From Elysia chlorotica (taxonomy: Eukaryota; Mollusca; Gastropoda; Plakobranchidae): a DNA stretch of 64,000 nucleotides. Positions 1 to 13,201 of the stretch are shown in pieces; position 1 is the stretch's first letter, and every line of letters begins with the position of its first letter. The DNA lies in the NCBI GenBank assembly GCA_003991915.1, contig RQTK01000202.1:301324-365323 (forward strand). Direction: 5' to 3'. A program made the position numbers and the translations under genes. The notes below the pieces were generated by a model. That model was given only the letters and a program-made list of their open reading frames with translations. It had not been told where the DNA came from and ran no database searches.

Positions 1-488
1 TAATTAAAAATATATTTAAAAAACCCGAATATTTTGTTCATATCTAAGAGCAACAAGTTTTAATTTTACGTCCAGTCTTACAGCTATATTTTTAGTTATA
101 ATATGACTTTGTTTCGTGTAACTTCATTCTTTTCATGTTTTTTTCTTTGTGTGTTTATTTTGAAGTTAACCCCCGAATCTTTCGCCTAGCACACCAACAT
201 CTTCATCGAAATATCAATTATGTTCTCGAAACTGTGTTGAAAAAAAAACTCTTTTTGTTTAAATTATTATATTGAAAAAACAACACGTGAGAGTCCAGGA
301 CTTGGGACAACCATAGAGCCATGATGTGTTTCACCCGCCGCCTATCCTGTAGATCACCCCGTCACAAGTTACAGGTCACGAGAAGTCAAACTCGAACTGT
401 CTGGCTCTACTGGAAAGTGGAAAGGGGACCAATGGAAACCAGGAGTGTGCGATGGATGATGAATGAGGGGGAAAGAGGGAGCGAGGAA

Positions 489-664
489 TGAAAGAGATAA
501 AAAGAAAGTGCTAATGAGAGAGAGAGATAGAGAGAGGAGAGAGGAGAGAGAGAGAGGAGAGAGAGAGAGAGAAAGAGACTAGTCGCAAAAAGACATACAT
601 ACATACATACATACATACATACATACATACATACATACATACATACATACATACATACATACAT

Positions 665-721
<57 letters not shown>

Positions 722-722
722 G
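489..722. repeat. Compound microsatellite (GA)n-(CATA)n-(CAGA)n
   Basis: A GA-rich run is followed by a tetranucleotide CATA run from about 595 to 666 and then a CAGA run to about 720. The order GA then CAGA recurs at 24906-25112, suggesting repeated slippage of the same purine-rich seed. No coding meaning. Confidence 0.95.
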
Positions 723-1159
723 AAAAAGAAGAAATACACTGGAGGAAGAGGAAATAATAGGAGGAAAACAAGACGGAAATAGTTTTTTGACGGAAGGAAA
801 GGGGACATAACAAATGATCTTCCCTTCCCTAGCACCAGCGTCATTACTCAATGTTACGGCAAGTTGAATAGACCAAGGGACAAATAGAATAGTCGGAATA
901 GTCGGAATAGTCGGAATGCCAAAGAACATGTTCAGCTACCACAGGGCTGGGGGACATGGGTGATCTACCTTGACTGTCATAGCGAGTAGTCCAGGTTTTG
1001 AGCTTCACACGAGTTAACGGATGACGTAACACGTCCCACGCGCAAGGGGTTAATTGTGTGACTGCTCATTGGGAGCCGTATTAGGTTTTAATTGGTGTCG
1101 CTATGGCACCTGTAATTGCCTTAATCTGTTCCGTTTTCCCTCCCAATCCGCTCTCTGTC

Positions 1160-1167
1160 TGTCTCTG

Positions 1168-1211
<44 letters not shown>

Positions 1212-1213
1212 AT

Positions 1214-1259
<46 letters not shown>

Positions 1260-1280
1260 ATCTTTCTCTCCCTCTCCCCC

Positions 1281-1319
<39 letters not shown>

Positions 1320-1320
1320 C
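1160..1320. repeat. (CT)n microsatellite
   Basis: Long, slightly interrupted CT runs. The apparent Ser-Leu open frames here are artefacts of the dinucleotide. Confidence 0.95.
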
Positions 1321-1736
1321 TGTCTCATTTCTATTGCTTCTAACTTCCCTCTTTCTCTATCTGTCTCTGTCTCTCTCTGTCTTTCTATCTCTTTCCTCTG
1401 TTTATGTCTGTTTCGTTTCTATGCCTACCACCTCCATCCCCTCTCTATCATCGTCTCTATCTATTTGTCCCTTCGTCTCTGTCTTATGTATTTGTCCCTG
1501 TCCGCATACCCACCATAACACCATACAGAACCCAACGGAAAGACTTCATCACGTCATAGGTTATCGCTGCACTGATCGCCAAACCTGTAATGCGTCACCT
1601 GAGCGAGGCGCAGACTGCCAGGGACTGGTACCAAGTGTGAAGGTAGCCCAGGCCTGCAGACCCCCACCATCCATCCAGGTGTACATTTTACCAAAAAGCC
1701 GTAGCACAACAATGTGTTTCAAAATGCACCTAGGTT

Positions 1737-1848
1737 CGTTTTTATGTCTTCCAAGTGTCAGGTGTGGGAACACTGGGCGGGTCTATGACTCGTTTTTATG
1801 TCTTCCAAGTGTCAGGTGTGGGAACACTGGGCGGGTCTATGACTCGAC
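1737..1848. repeat. 54-bp tandem duplication
   Basis: Two adjacent, essentially identical copies start at 1737 and 1791. They contain the motif AAGTGTCAGGTGTGGGAACA and are followed by a GA run at 1868-1930. Confidence 0.9.
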
Positions 1849-1866
1849 TAGAGCGCGCGCGCACTC

Positions 1867-1867
<1 letters not shown>

Positions 1868-1931
<64 letters not shown>
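1868..1931. repeat. (GA)n microsatellite
   Basis: About 60 bp of perfect GA dinucleotide. Confidence 0.95.
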
Positions 1932-1932
<1 letters not shown>

Positions 1933-3290
1933 CTCCTTGAATGGGCCTCGGTTTGCTCCCAGGTCGTTGTGAAATAAACGGAAATTCCCCTCCGCGACTG
2001 GAGAGCTATTTGGTACAGAATCTCTCTGAGTTTCTCATGTGTAACTCTCTTCATCGGTTTTTAAACAACCAGCCTTTTCATTTGATTTAGCGTCTCTTGT
2101 TCTTAAAGGTTTTTAAGAATAGTATTTCGGTGAATTTTTTAATAAGACTTAGAGAAATAGATCTAGATCTAGATTTGATATTCTCACAATGTTCGGTGTT
2201 CAAGATTCTGTGCTGTGATGTTGACAGTAATTATTTAGTGTGGCAGGATAAAGTATAGGCTACATTATTTCTTTTTACCGCGTCTTAAAGTAGTATTTTG
2301 TCCCAGTGCATTTAGATATTACACATTCATTTGTTCAAACTTTGGATTTATTGTTGTGATAAAAATGTGGTTACCTTTGCTCGCTAGCTATTTTCTTCTG
2401 TAGTAGTACCCAAAAACATTATTAGATGACTATTTGCAACTTATACATCTAGACTTACAGCATGTTATAACTTTGAGGTTATTGCTGTACTTCAGTTTTA
2501 TAGGTTTGATACTTTGATTATGCAGTTAGTCCAGGGTTTAGAGTACCGTTAATAGATTTAACAGACATGAACTTGTTATAAATTCCATCCTTATACGTGC
2601 TGGTTTTGACATAATATTTTATAAAAATCTTTAATTTTTTTTCAAAGCGAGTGTGTTAAGTCATGGGCTATTTTTTGCACCCAATAGGTAGAACATAATA
2701 TATGACGTTTTTAAAATCTACTTTTTAATATGTATGAATCGAGAAATGTCTAACATTACTAAAATTTGATACCGGTGCCACAAGACTAGATTTAGTACTA
2801 TAGTAGTGCCAGCAATTTACTGACCTATCAAAGACTGCAATATTATTATACCTAAGTTTTTAGATGAAAGTATTAATACCGCTTTAGGAGATTCAAATAT
2901 TTCTAACGTTTCCAAGTTTTTAAACAGACCCTTTTCCCTTGATAACACAATTTTTTTTCTATCTAAAAATGTGAATTTGATAATTTTAGATCTAGCTAAC
3001 AGTGAGAGTTATTTTTGTTACAGTTCTGCAAAAAACGGAACGATTTAAAGTGTTGAATCTAGCTTGCCTGAACTGCACCATTTTCGACCATTTTGGATTA
3101 CATTTCTCTATTAATCGATACTATTAGTAACAGCATTTGAAGCTAATCTGTGGGATGCTCACTAAAACTCATCTGAGGTAAGGACCGGATATTAACGGAT
3201 TAAAAAGACAACATAAAATATCATAAAATATTCTAATTGTTGTTGTTGTTAGTATTATTTTTAGTTGCTGCTGTTTTTATAATTAACATT

Positions 3291-3292
3291 TG

Positions 3293-3383
<91 letters not shown>

Positions 3384-3396
3384 GCTGCTACTACTG

Positions 3397-3476
<80 letters not shown>
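3291..3476. repeat. (ACT)n microsatellite
   Basis: About 186 bp of ACT trinucleotide with a few GCT interruptions near 3383-3398. Poly-Thr and poly-Tyr frames over it are not genes. Confidence 0.95.
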
Positions 3477-5291
3477 GTTACGGCAACAACTTCAACTATA
3501 ATAGATAATTATTTTCCATCAACTACATTGCAATAAGCTAACCAACAAAGGCCACTCGACTTATTTCACAATACTCTTTTTTTCAATCCGCGAAGCCCAT
3601 ATTATATGCTGTTACGTATTATTATGATGTAAATCAGCTTCTTAAAATAGACCAGGTTTGGGTAAAAATAAGCCACAGGTCAGGAACATGCCAAAGTATT
3701 GGTCGTTTTGATTGGGCGGCGATCACGTGTTGTGTTAGCACCATAGAGTACTTTAGACTATTTATGTTATTTATAACAACAACAATACTAATCGATAACT
3801 GATTTGAACAACAAGGCTCCCTAGACAAGTCACCCATGGGTGGAGATCTAATCAAGCAGAGCCTAACACAACCAGTGTGTGTTACATTCAGGGGATTGGT
3901 TGGTCTTAACGAGTTTATAATTATTAATGAATTATAATACTAAAAAAAAGTAGTAGGACGCGATATGGTTCTACGGCGAAGTCCTTGGCTTCAAAATTGA
4001 ATGCTGCGTTTTTTATATCCGATTCGGTCGTGTTTTTTTCCTTTTTTTTCCTTTGTTTTTTTTGTTTTGTTTTTCGGTATAGGATTTATTCATTAAAAGC
4101 ATGACCATTCAAGTCCCAACTAGAAAAGGGGGGTGGACACATGTGTCCTTTTGATGGTCTAGGGGTGTGAGTCTTGTTCAAAAGGGATTAAGTATACTGC
4201 ATTATCTTATTGTTTCCGCCAAGTTTTTCTAATGCGCTAGACACTTCTAGTCGTTTTGTTTTGTTTGTTGGGTTGGTTGGTTGATGGCTTGCTTAGTTCT
4301 ATTACTTCCATTGTCAACAATCAAGCACTGTCGAGACCTGGTGTGAGGTCGCAAGTCTAACATGTTTTGCATGCTGTCACTCAGAGGCACAATGATGTGA
4401 GTCCCATCACTAGTTCTGTAGTTATCGCCGCCCTATGGACGCACAGATTAGTGAGCACAAGGGGACAGTTTTCTAGCTATTGTCTTGTACAGGTCCTAAA
4501 CCAATTAAAAATAATATATTTATGGCTGTAGTTGTGTTCAGACAAGCATGGTGAACTAGCTGAGAATTCAAACCTCATTGCGCTATGCTTGCCCGTCTGA
4601 AGCTTTAACGACTGAACTTTTTGCATTATCATATATCGAACTTATCTTTTGCTTGTTCCACTTGTTGCTCTGAGAGCCTACACGCGAATACACCTTTCTC
4701 TTAGAGATAGATTTCCTGTTTACCCTTCTTGATATAGTTTTTTTACGAAGGTGCTATTAACATGTAAATTCTGTCGACCCACTAATATTCGATACGGCCC
4801 AATCGAGAGAGAGCGCGTTAGCCGGAAGCCCCACTTTTTGTCGTGTTTGCGGAAGACGAGCCTCGCTTTCCAACTCGGATTATTTTCACCAACTATGTTC
4901 TGTTTTTTTTTTTCATCTGTGCAGTGGATATTTATCTGCAATATTATTGTGACTGTGATCTGTGGATCTTTCTTGTTTTTATAATCTACATCGTTATCTG
5001 CGATTGTACTTGTGCATTGCACTAGTAACTGAATTGTGAAACATTGACTTTTGACTTGACTGAACGCCTTTAGGCTTCAAGGGGTGCAGACCTACTTCCC
5101 TCTGGGATAGGTTCTGTAAGGACCATATAATACCTACTTCCCTTTGGGATAGGTAGAGCGAGTGTAGTGTTGCCCAGTAAATATATTTTGTCTTGTTTTA
5201 AGTCCTACTTTTTATCCTCTATTAGATTGATGCTATAATGCAATTATGGATAATTATCACTAATCAATATTTCTTTTTTTTTCTATTCCAG

Positions 5292-5316
5292 TTACGACCC
5301 CTATCAGATATTTGAG
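5292..5316 (+). CDS. PLA2G4A: cPLA2 exon a (N-terminal YDPYQIFE microexon)
   Basis: Flanked by a pyrimidine-rich acceptor (TTCTATTCCAG) and the donor GTAAGC. The 25 nt encode YDPYQIFE, matching the DPYQ motif just before the C2 domain of vertebrate cPLA2 alpha. It ends in phase 0 and joins exon 7856 in frame. Confidence 0.8.
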
Positions 5317-5559
5317 GTAAGCTTTCATTTCTTAAAACAATTTAGAGTTTTTCCCCGTTAACTTGTTTATTGCTTTTTTATAGGTTGCATTAAGAATGTC
5401 ATAAGCTACAATTTGATTTTTTATTAAAAAAAAACAAAACACAGAGTTCAAAACTAGGTAACTGATAAAGCAGCTCTAACTTTTACAAAAATTGTGCCTC
5501 GTACCGCCTAGGGGCTAATGATATTGATTATTAAAATAAGGATGATGATGATGATGATA

Positions 5560-5633
<74 letters not shown>

Positions 5634-8527
5634 AATGATGTAAGACTAAAAGACACTATGTTAAAAAACAACATATGCGTAATCATGCTCAGCTATTAAA
5701 ACATAAATTACATTTTCCGAATCCCACATCTTTGATTTTTTTTTAAGGTTTAAAATTGTTGGTCTAGCTTTGGAAACTCGTAAACTGCCCAAAGAAGTTT
5801 ATAGACGTTTATTATAATAAAATTACCAGTTTCCGGTATAATGTAGGGTTTCACATCCGTTCATTTGAAACGTGATCGTTCACCTGTAGGCAGCACGCTG
5901 TGCGTGTCACACAACATTTGAAATACTGCACAGTCTACGTGCCAATTGACTCCCTGCCACATTATAGCATTTGACACAAACGGCATGTGACTTTAATTAT
6001 TTTGACACAGGTCAAATGACACACATCTGACACAGGGTGCAATGACACTCATTACTTAACAGCTAACACGGGTCAAAAAGGGGCCAGTGTAGAGCGCAAG
6101 GTGTGAAGGTTAAACACAGGACTTCTAATTGGAAGATTGTGGGTCTTTGTCAGTTTCACGTGGCAAACCATTTTGGGGGATATTGTTGCAGGATCTTTCT
6201 TTAAATTCTAAGAAGAGAGGTTTAAATTAGGAGAGAAATTTAACTAGAGGGCCGATTTAACAAGAAGAGCGATTTAACTAGGAGAGAGGTTGAACTGGAA
6301 GAGATATTTAAATAGAAGAGATATTTAAATAGAAGAGATATTTAAATAGAAGAGATATTTAAATGGAAGAGAGATTTAAATAGATGAAAGCTTTAATTAA
6401 AGTAGAGCTTTAACTAGGAGAAATATTTGACTAGAAGAGAGATTTAATTAGGAGAGAGAGTATCCTTTCTGCAACCCAAAGATTACACAGAGCTAAGCTT
6501 GGAGACATTGAGTCTAGACACTAGAGTGGATCATGGAAGGCACGGCTGAGAGTACTTACACTGAGCAATACTGGTATCAAAAAGAAAAGTAATGAAACTT
6601 ACAAAGGATATATTTTGTATAGCAGTATCTAATTTTTTTGATGTTTCACAGAAGCACAAACACGATATAAGAGCCATCCAAAAAATGTTAACGTTCAAGA
6701 CAAAACAATCGCCCTCTTTCTATGACAACAAGCTTAAAACGCGTTCACGATTGACATTTTCCCCAATCCATACTAACAAGTTTGACGCGCATGAGAAAAA
6801 ATACCTAACCTGTTCCTGTTCCATCAAATTACAATACTGAAGTTTTCCCGAAACTCGCCGCCATATTGCACTAAACAAGCACGTTTTTAGTTTTTTTATT
6901 TTGTTTTGGAATGCAAATGGATGCTCTTTGTACACTTCCGAAGGGCTGTTTGTGCTTCTGTAAAACTCCACATCAAGTGATTCCTAGAGCTAAAAAAATA
7001 AGGATCTCCCCAGTCATATTGTACGGTATAAGTACACACACTGTGTTGATAAAGTGCAACCAATATAAGACAAACAACAACAAAAAGTTATGCGTCCTTA
7101 CCATTTATTTAATTCGCATCCTTATGTTTACAAGTAGCTTGTCCTCAAGATTTTAATGTTCTTTGTAGTACAAAAGCTCTCTACTAGTTGAACTTCTTAA
7201 GGTACTTAAGAAGGATCCAATGTAACTAAGAGTCATTTAGACTTACACCTGACATGTTTTCATTTCGCAACAGACGAGTCAGTGCCGGGATACCATGACT
7301 TTTGTCTGAGTTGGTCAAAAAATACTGACATTACCAAACTAGTAGGGTCGAAATATACGTATGTACGTTGCCTGATCTTGGGATAGAAGCGTATACCTCC
7401 CATTTGAGGGTACAACGCTGTATTCTGTGTGGCAGCAAAATGTCAGCCGTTATTCTTGAAACTTATCCAAGAGATAGCCTAGCTGCTGACGTTGAATGTT
7501 TAACCAACCCATCAACCAACCAACCCATCAACCAACCAACCAACCAACCAACCAACTGACCAACTAATCAACCAATCAACCAACCAACCAACCAATCAAC
7601 CAATCAACCAACCAACCAACCAACCAACCAGCCAGCCAACCAAATAACCAACCAACCAACCAACCAACCAACCAATCAACCAGCCAGTCAACCAATCAAA
7701 AAACCAACCAACCAACCAACCAACCAACCGACCAACCAACCAACCAACCAACCAAACAATTAAGCAGCTAGTCAACCAACCAAACAATTAACCAAGCAAA
7801 CAAGCAACCCAATCAAGCAAATAACCAAACCAGCCTACTGTCTGTATCTGCCCAGGTTCTTCACACACCATGTCTCATCCTGACAGTGACCGTGATCAGG
7901 GGACGCAACATCACCATGGGCTTCCAGGACTTCTGTAAGTATGAGTTATCTCCCTTATAAGGATGCAAATTATTAAAAAATAATAATTTTGATGATGATG
8001 ATTGTGATAATAAAATAATAATAATAAAAATAACAATAATAATAATAATAATAATACTGATGATAAGAGTTTTTCATAACAATACATCAACTTATATGGC
8101 ATTCGACCATTACAAGTGAAAAGCAAACACTATGTTTTACTTAAACCAAATACAGACATGGAACGTATTCTACCCTCTCACCCCTCCTCCTATCTCTCTC
8201 TCTCTCTCTCTCTCTCTCTTTTCTTTCTACTCCCTCCCCCTCTCTATATGCCTTTCTCTAATACCCCCCCCCTCTCTGTGTCCACCAGACGACACCCCAG
8301 ACCCGTTCCTCAAACTAGTGATGAAGAGCTCTCCCGAGGGCAAGAAGTGGACCACGGTCAAGACTGACCAGACAAACCCAGAGTGGAACGAGACGTTCAC
8401 CTTCTATGTCAACTTCCAGCAGGCGAACGTACTCGGTCAGTTGGCTTTATAGTTCTCTGAAGTTATTTTCTGCTGTCTTGTTATGCGTGTTTTTATCTTG
8501 TTTACTATTGTGTTTCTCGATCATTCT

Positions 8528-8595
<68 letters not shown>

Positions 8596-8948
8596 GTGTA
8601 TTACGTTCAGTAGGCCTCTATCTGTACGTCCCTGTACTTTATGTGTACATTTTTCTATCTTCGTCCCTACCCTAAGAGATATTTTTATTCCTTTTGGTTT
8701 GTTTCTATCCACCAAAATTGTCTCTATTAACTGTATTCTTTGCTCTATCTTCTACTTGCCTTTTTTATCTCTCTCCAACCTTTTTACTTTTAGATAAGAA
8801 ATCTTTGATAGTAAACTCTAAATCTTGTATTAAACCGACCTTGATTCTCTAGTCACGCCGATTCCTCAACTCTGACCCAATGATCCTGGATCCGTTGACC
8901 CTTGACCCATGGCCCCTTGACTCCTGAACCAATGAGGATGAGAGAGAG

Positions 8949-8997
<49 letters not shown>

Positions 8998-10057
8998 GAG
9001 AGAGAGAAAGAAAGTTATATCCATTAATCCCAGATCCATTGACTCCTGACCGTTGACCCATTGATCTTTTGAGAGACTAACATCTTAACTCCCTATGCCT
9101 GATCCTGATGCCTATTGCCAGAAATCAACCTGATGGAGTACAACTCGCTGTGGTTCAACCAGCTGGTGGGGACCGTCTACTTTGACCTGGTCAACATCAA
9201 TGAGATGGGCGTCCGGCAGCTCGAGACGTTCGTCTTCAATGGGGTGAGTCGCTAGTAACCTTGTCCTGGATTTGAAAGGTTTGCACTGTACGAGTATTTC
9301 AACACGTAAAGGACTTGTTGTTACATGGGCTAGAAGCGTTAGAACGCCATTTTGAGGATGCTGGGTTTGTTTCTTGCCGTGGACGAACATTTTTCTTGTT
9401 TCCCTGTGTAAACCAGCACGGAAAGGGCACCTGTGATTCTTAGGCCATGGAGAAAGTAAAGTGCGGCTAGAGATCTATCTGTTTTTCCAACGCCGTTTGT
9501 CAAGGAAAAACAGGCTCTATACTCTTAGTTACGCAACGTTCTATATAAGAAATCGGAACAAATATTTCCTTTACCTCTACATTGTATTTACATACTTTAA
9601 AGTTCACTGATACCTGGCTTTTATTTCTAAAAATAAATTTACAATAGGAATACATAAACAAGTTCAGGAAAAAATCATTCCGAAGAAAAAAAAACGTTGA
9701 CAAGGGAAAATGTTTTAACATAGAGGTCACAATGACATTGAAAGGATTGTCAAAAATGTCGCGAGGAGGTTACAGGTGAGAGATCACAGGGCCGACAGAT
9801 GTAGACATGCTTGGAACACGATTTCTTTACGTCCTCAATAATAATCCTAACGTCCTCCACTAAATCATATAAAAAGCTAATGTTTTCTTGATCCCTTTTA
9901 TCCTCAGGTCTCCCAAGTAGACATAGAGTTCCTCTTGGAATTTGAGTAAGTTGATACATTAATACATTGTTGGTTATTTTGTGGATTGAAAAAAATCATA
10001 CAAAGATAAAAGAGATAGAGAGAGAGGGAGAGAGAGAGAGAGTGAGAGAGAGAGAGT

Positions 10058-10088
<31 letters not shown>

Positions 10089-13000
10089 TGAGAGAGAGAG
10101 AGTGAGAGAGAGAGAAAGAGAGAGAGAGTGGGTAGGGCTAGAGTGAAAGCGATTGAAACTAAGAAAAACAAAGACATACAAACACAGAGAGTGGATGAGT
10201 GAAAAAGCTTTCCAAGTTGCCAGAGTATGTTAGCTCTAATCTACAATCACAATTTCTTTTTTTGTTTACATAAATAAACATTGTCAACCTTTACACACTT
10301 CTAAATCAGTTTTCAGTGTTTTTAGAAAAAAGAAAGGGCAATATACACCTGAGGTGACGATGATTTAATACATACACCAGTTCTTTTTTATTCTATGGTT
10401 ATTCCTCTTTTAATCCCATTGTTATTATTCTGTGTGTCTGTCTGTGTGTCTGTGTGTCTATGCGTCTGTATGTGTGTCTACCTTTCTGTCTGTCTGTGCG
10501 CGTGTGTGTCTGTCTATGTGTGTATGTGTGTGTGTGTCTGTCTATGTGTGCGTGTCTGTCTATGTGTGCGTGTCTGTCTATGTGTGCGTGTCTGTCTATG
10601 TGTGCGTGTCTGTCTATGTGTGCGTGTCTGTCTATGTGTGCGTGTCTGTCTATGTGTGCGTGTCTGTCTATGTGTGCGTGTCTGTCTATGTGTGCGTGTC
10701 TGTCTATGTGTGTGTGTGTGTCTGTCTATGTATGTGTGCGTGTCTGTCTATCTGTGTGTCTGTACAGCCGGAACCCCACTTTGCGGTACAGCCTGTGTCT
10801 GAGCGACCAGGAGAAGGAGTTCATCAGGAGACGCCGGGAGCACGTCCTGCCAGCCATGAACGCCTTCCTGGGAGACACAGACGGGCCCTGCTCTGTGGAG
10901 GAGGTATAAGCTCATCTTAGTATTCATCCATTCATCCATATGTCTGTCCATCTTGTTTTGTATGTATCACTTGTCTGTCCATCTAGTTATCTATGTATCA
11001 CTTGTCTGTCTATCTGGTTATCTATGTATCACTTGTCTGTCCATCTAGTTATCTATGAATCACTTGTCTGTCCATCTAGCTATCATTCTATGTATCACAT
11101 GTCTGTCCATCTAGTTATCTATGTATCACATGTCTGTCCATCTAGTTATCTATGTATCACATGTCTGTCCATCTAGTTATCTATGTATCACTTGTCGGTC
11201 CATCTAGTTATCTATGTATCACATGTCTGTCCATCTAGTTATCTATGTATCACATGTCTGTCCATCTAATTATCTATGTATCACCAATAACAATCTGTGT
11301 TTTCCTCACTTTGCTCATTTTAGCTAATAGAAAGAGCAAGAAAACACAGAGCTATAAGCATTGTGAATTATTATGAGTCTCTTTGATGAATAGTCCAAAG
11401 TAACCAGGAAAGTTTTGAGATGAACAATTTCACCCTTTTAAACTTGTGCTCTTTAAGTTATATCTCTGGGCCCTATTGATTATTCTGAGTAAATTTATTA
11501 AAACATTTTTTAACCTTCGAAATCAATTGCAAAACGTATGTTTTTCTGATAGCTGAATAATTATAGTCAATGCAGATTCGTTCGCCGACGACTGAGTAAT
11601 GCTAAACGTTGCATTTTACCTTAGAGTTTACAAGTCTGTAAAGGCTATAATTGGAAAAAAAATCTACGAAATAGTGTATAAAAATGTTATCAATATTATT
11701 AACTTAGTACTCTTTTTTTTAAGTTAGCTCTACATTTCGATAAACTAAAACTTTGTATTTGATGTGTGTCCAGGTACCCACCGTCGCCGTGATTGGCTCA
11801 GGTGGTGGATTCCGCGCCATGACGGCCTACAGTGGCGTGTTCAAAGCCCTCGTAGAGTCCGGAATCCTAGACTGCTCCACGTATGTGTGCGGCCTGTCCG
11901 GATCTTCGTGGTGAGTTACGTCCCTTAAATCAGCGTTTAAAATTGTTCCTATGGAGACAGCTAAGCTTTGTCATTGACAGCTAAGTGCCAAAAGAAATCA
12001 GATTTAGACGCATGCCTTACCATTCATTTAGATCCCATAGTTTGGCGTTATAAAGGGAATCATTTCTTGCATTATCTCAGAAAAATTTTAATGTGATAGG
12101 AACGATGTTTAAAAACCCAACTAAAATGCTCTTTAAATCAAACGTAAGCCAAGTTGAGATTTTTCAGGATGGCAATTCATTACATGTAAATAATTATATA
12201 GAGTATCAATGTCGCGAATAGACAATGTGGTAGTGTTTTGATTTCAGCCAACGATTTTTGTTGTTCATTTTTCTGATCCTCCAAAAGGAAGAGTGATATC
12301 ACCAGGTATAGGGTTAGAGAGTTGGCTTTCGAAATATGGAGTCCGACTTCAAGTCTCGCTCTGGCAGCCGCGTCTTCCTCTTCTGGTTGATGTATTTCTC
12401 ACTGCACGTCGGCCATATAGCCTAGTTTCTGACGTCAGACTTCAGAAACCAAACTTAATTATAATCAGCATCTGTTTTAAATCAACAAAAAACAACAAAA
12501 TCAATAACTACCAACATCAACAACAACAACAACAAGTTCCACTGCTGCTACAGCTTAATTCATGTCCACTGATGTCCATACTGCAATCTGACCTCCCCCG
12601 CAGGTTCCTGTCCACTCTGTACTCGCACCCCGGCTGGCCGGACCGGCTGGACATGTCCGAGTTCCTGGCGGAGATCCAGGCCAAGATGGAGAAGAAGCTG
12701 ACCCGCTTCCTGAACGCCTCCACCATGTACACGTTCTACAAGGTCATGGCCGAGAAGCGCCGGCAGCGGCAGCCCGTCAGCTTCACAGACATCTTCGGCA
12801 GGATGGTGGGAGAGACGCTCATTCCTGATGTAAGATAGGGAGAGGGGGTGGGGGAGACGCTCATACCTGATGTAAGATACGGAGAGGGGGGTGGGAAAGA
12901 CACTCATCCCGGGTGTAAGATAGGGAGAGGGGGGTGGGAGTGACGCTCATACCTGATGTAAGATACGGAGAGGGGGTGGGAGAGACACTCATCCCTGGTG

Positions 13001-13169
13001 TAAGATAGGGAGAGGAGGGTGGGAGAGACGCTCATCCCTGATGTAAGATAGGGAGAGGGGGTGGGAGAGTCGCTCATCCCTGATGTAAGATAGGGAGAGG
13101 GGTGGGAGAGACGCTCATCCCTGATGTAAGATAGGGAGAGGGGTGGGGGAGAGAAATCTAGAGAGAGAT

Positions 13170-13201
<32 letters not shown>

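Larger units (their letters stand above)
1..5291. other. Repeat-rich region upstream of the first cPLA2 coding exon
   Basis: No exon with conserved protein content was found here on either strand. The stretch is mostly AT-rich DNA interrupted by the microsatellites listed separately. The open frames are low-complexity (poly Ser-Leu, poly Thr, poly Tyr) and come from simple repeats. The cPLA2 start codon and 5' untranslated exon should lie here or further left. The first recognisable coding exon (5292) begins with one base completing a codon, so at least one coding exon precedes it; I could not place it. Confidence 0.6.

Noticed and set aside
1054-1870. Open frames rich in Ser-Leu or Arg-Glu over CT/GA tracts (here and at 8116-8675, 17161-18570, 63298-63971)
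   Set aside because: They arise from dinucleotide repeats without stops; no complex protein sequence or conserved start.
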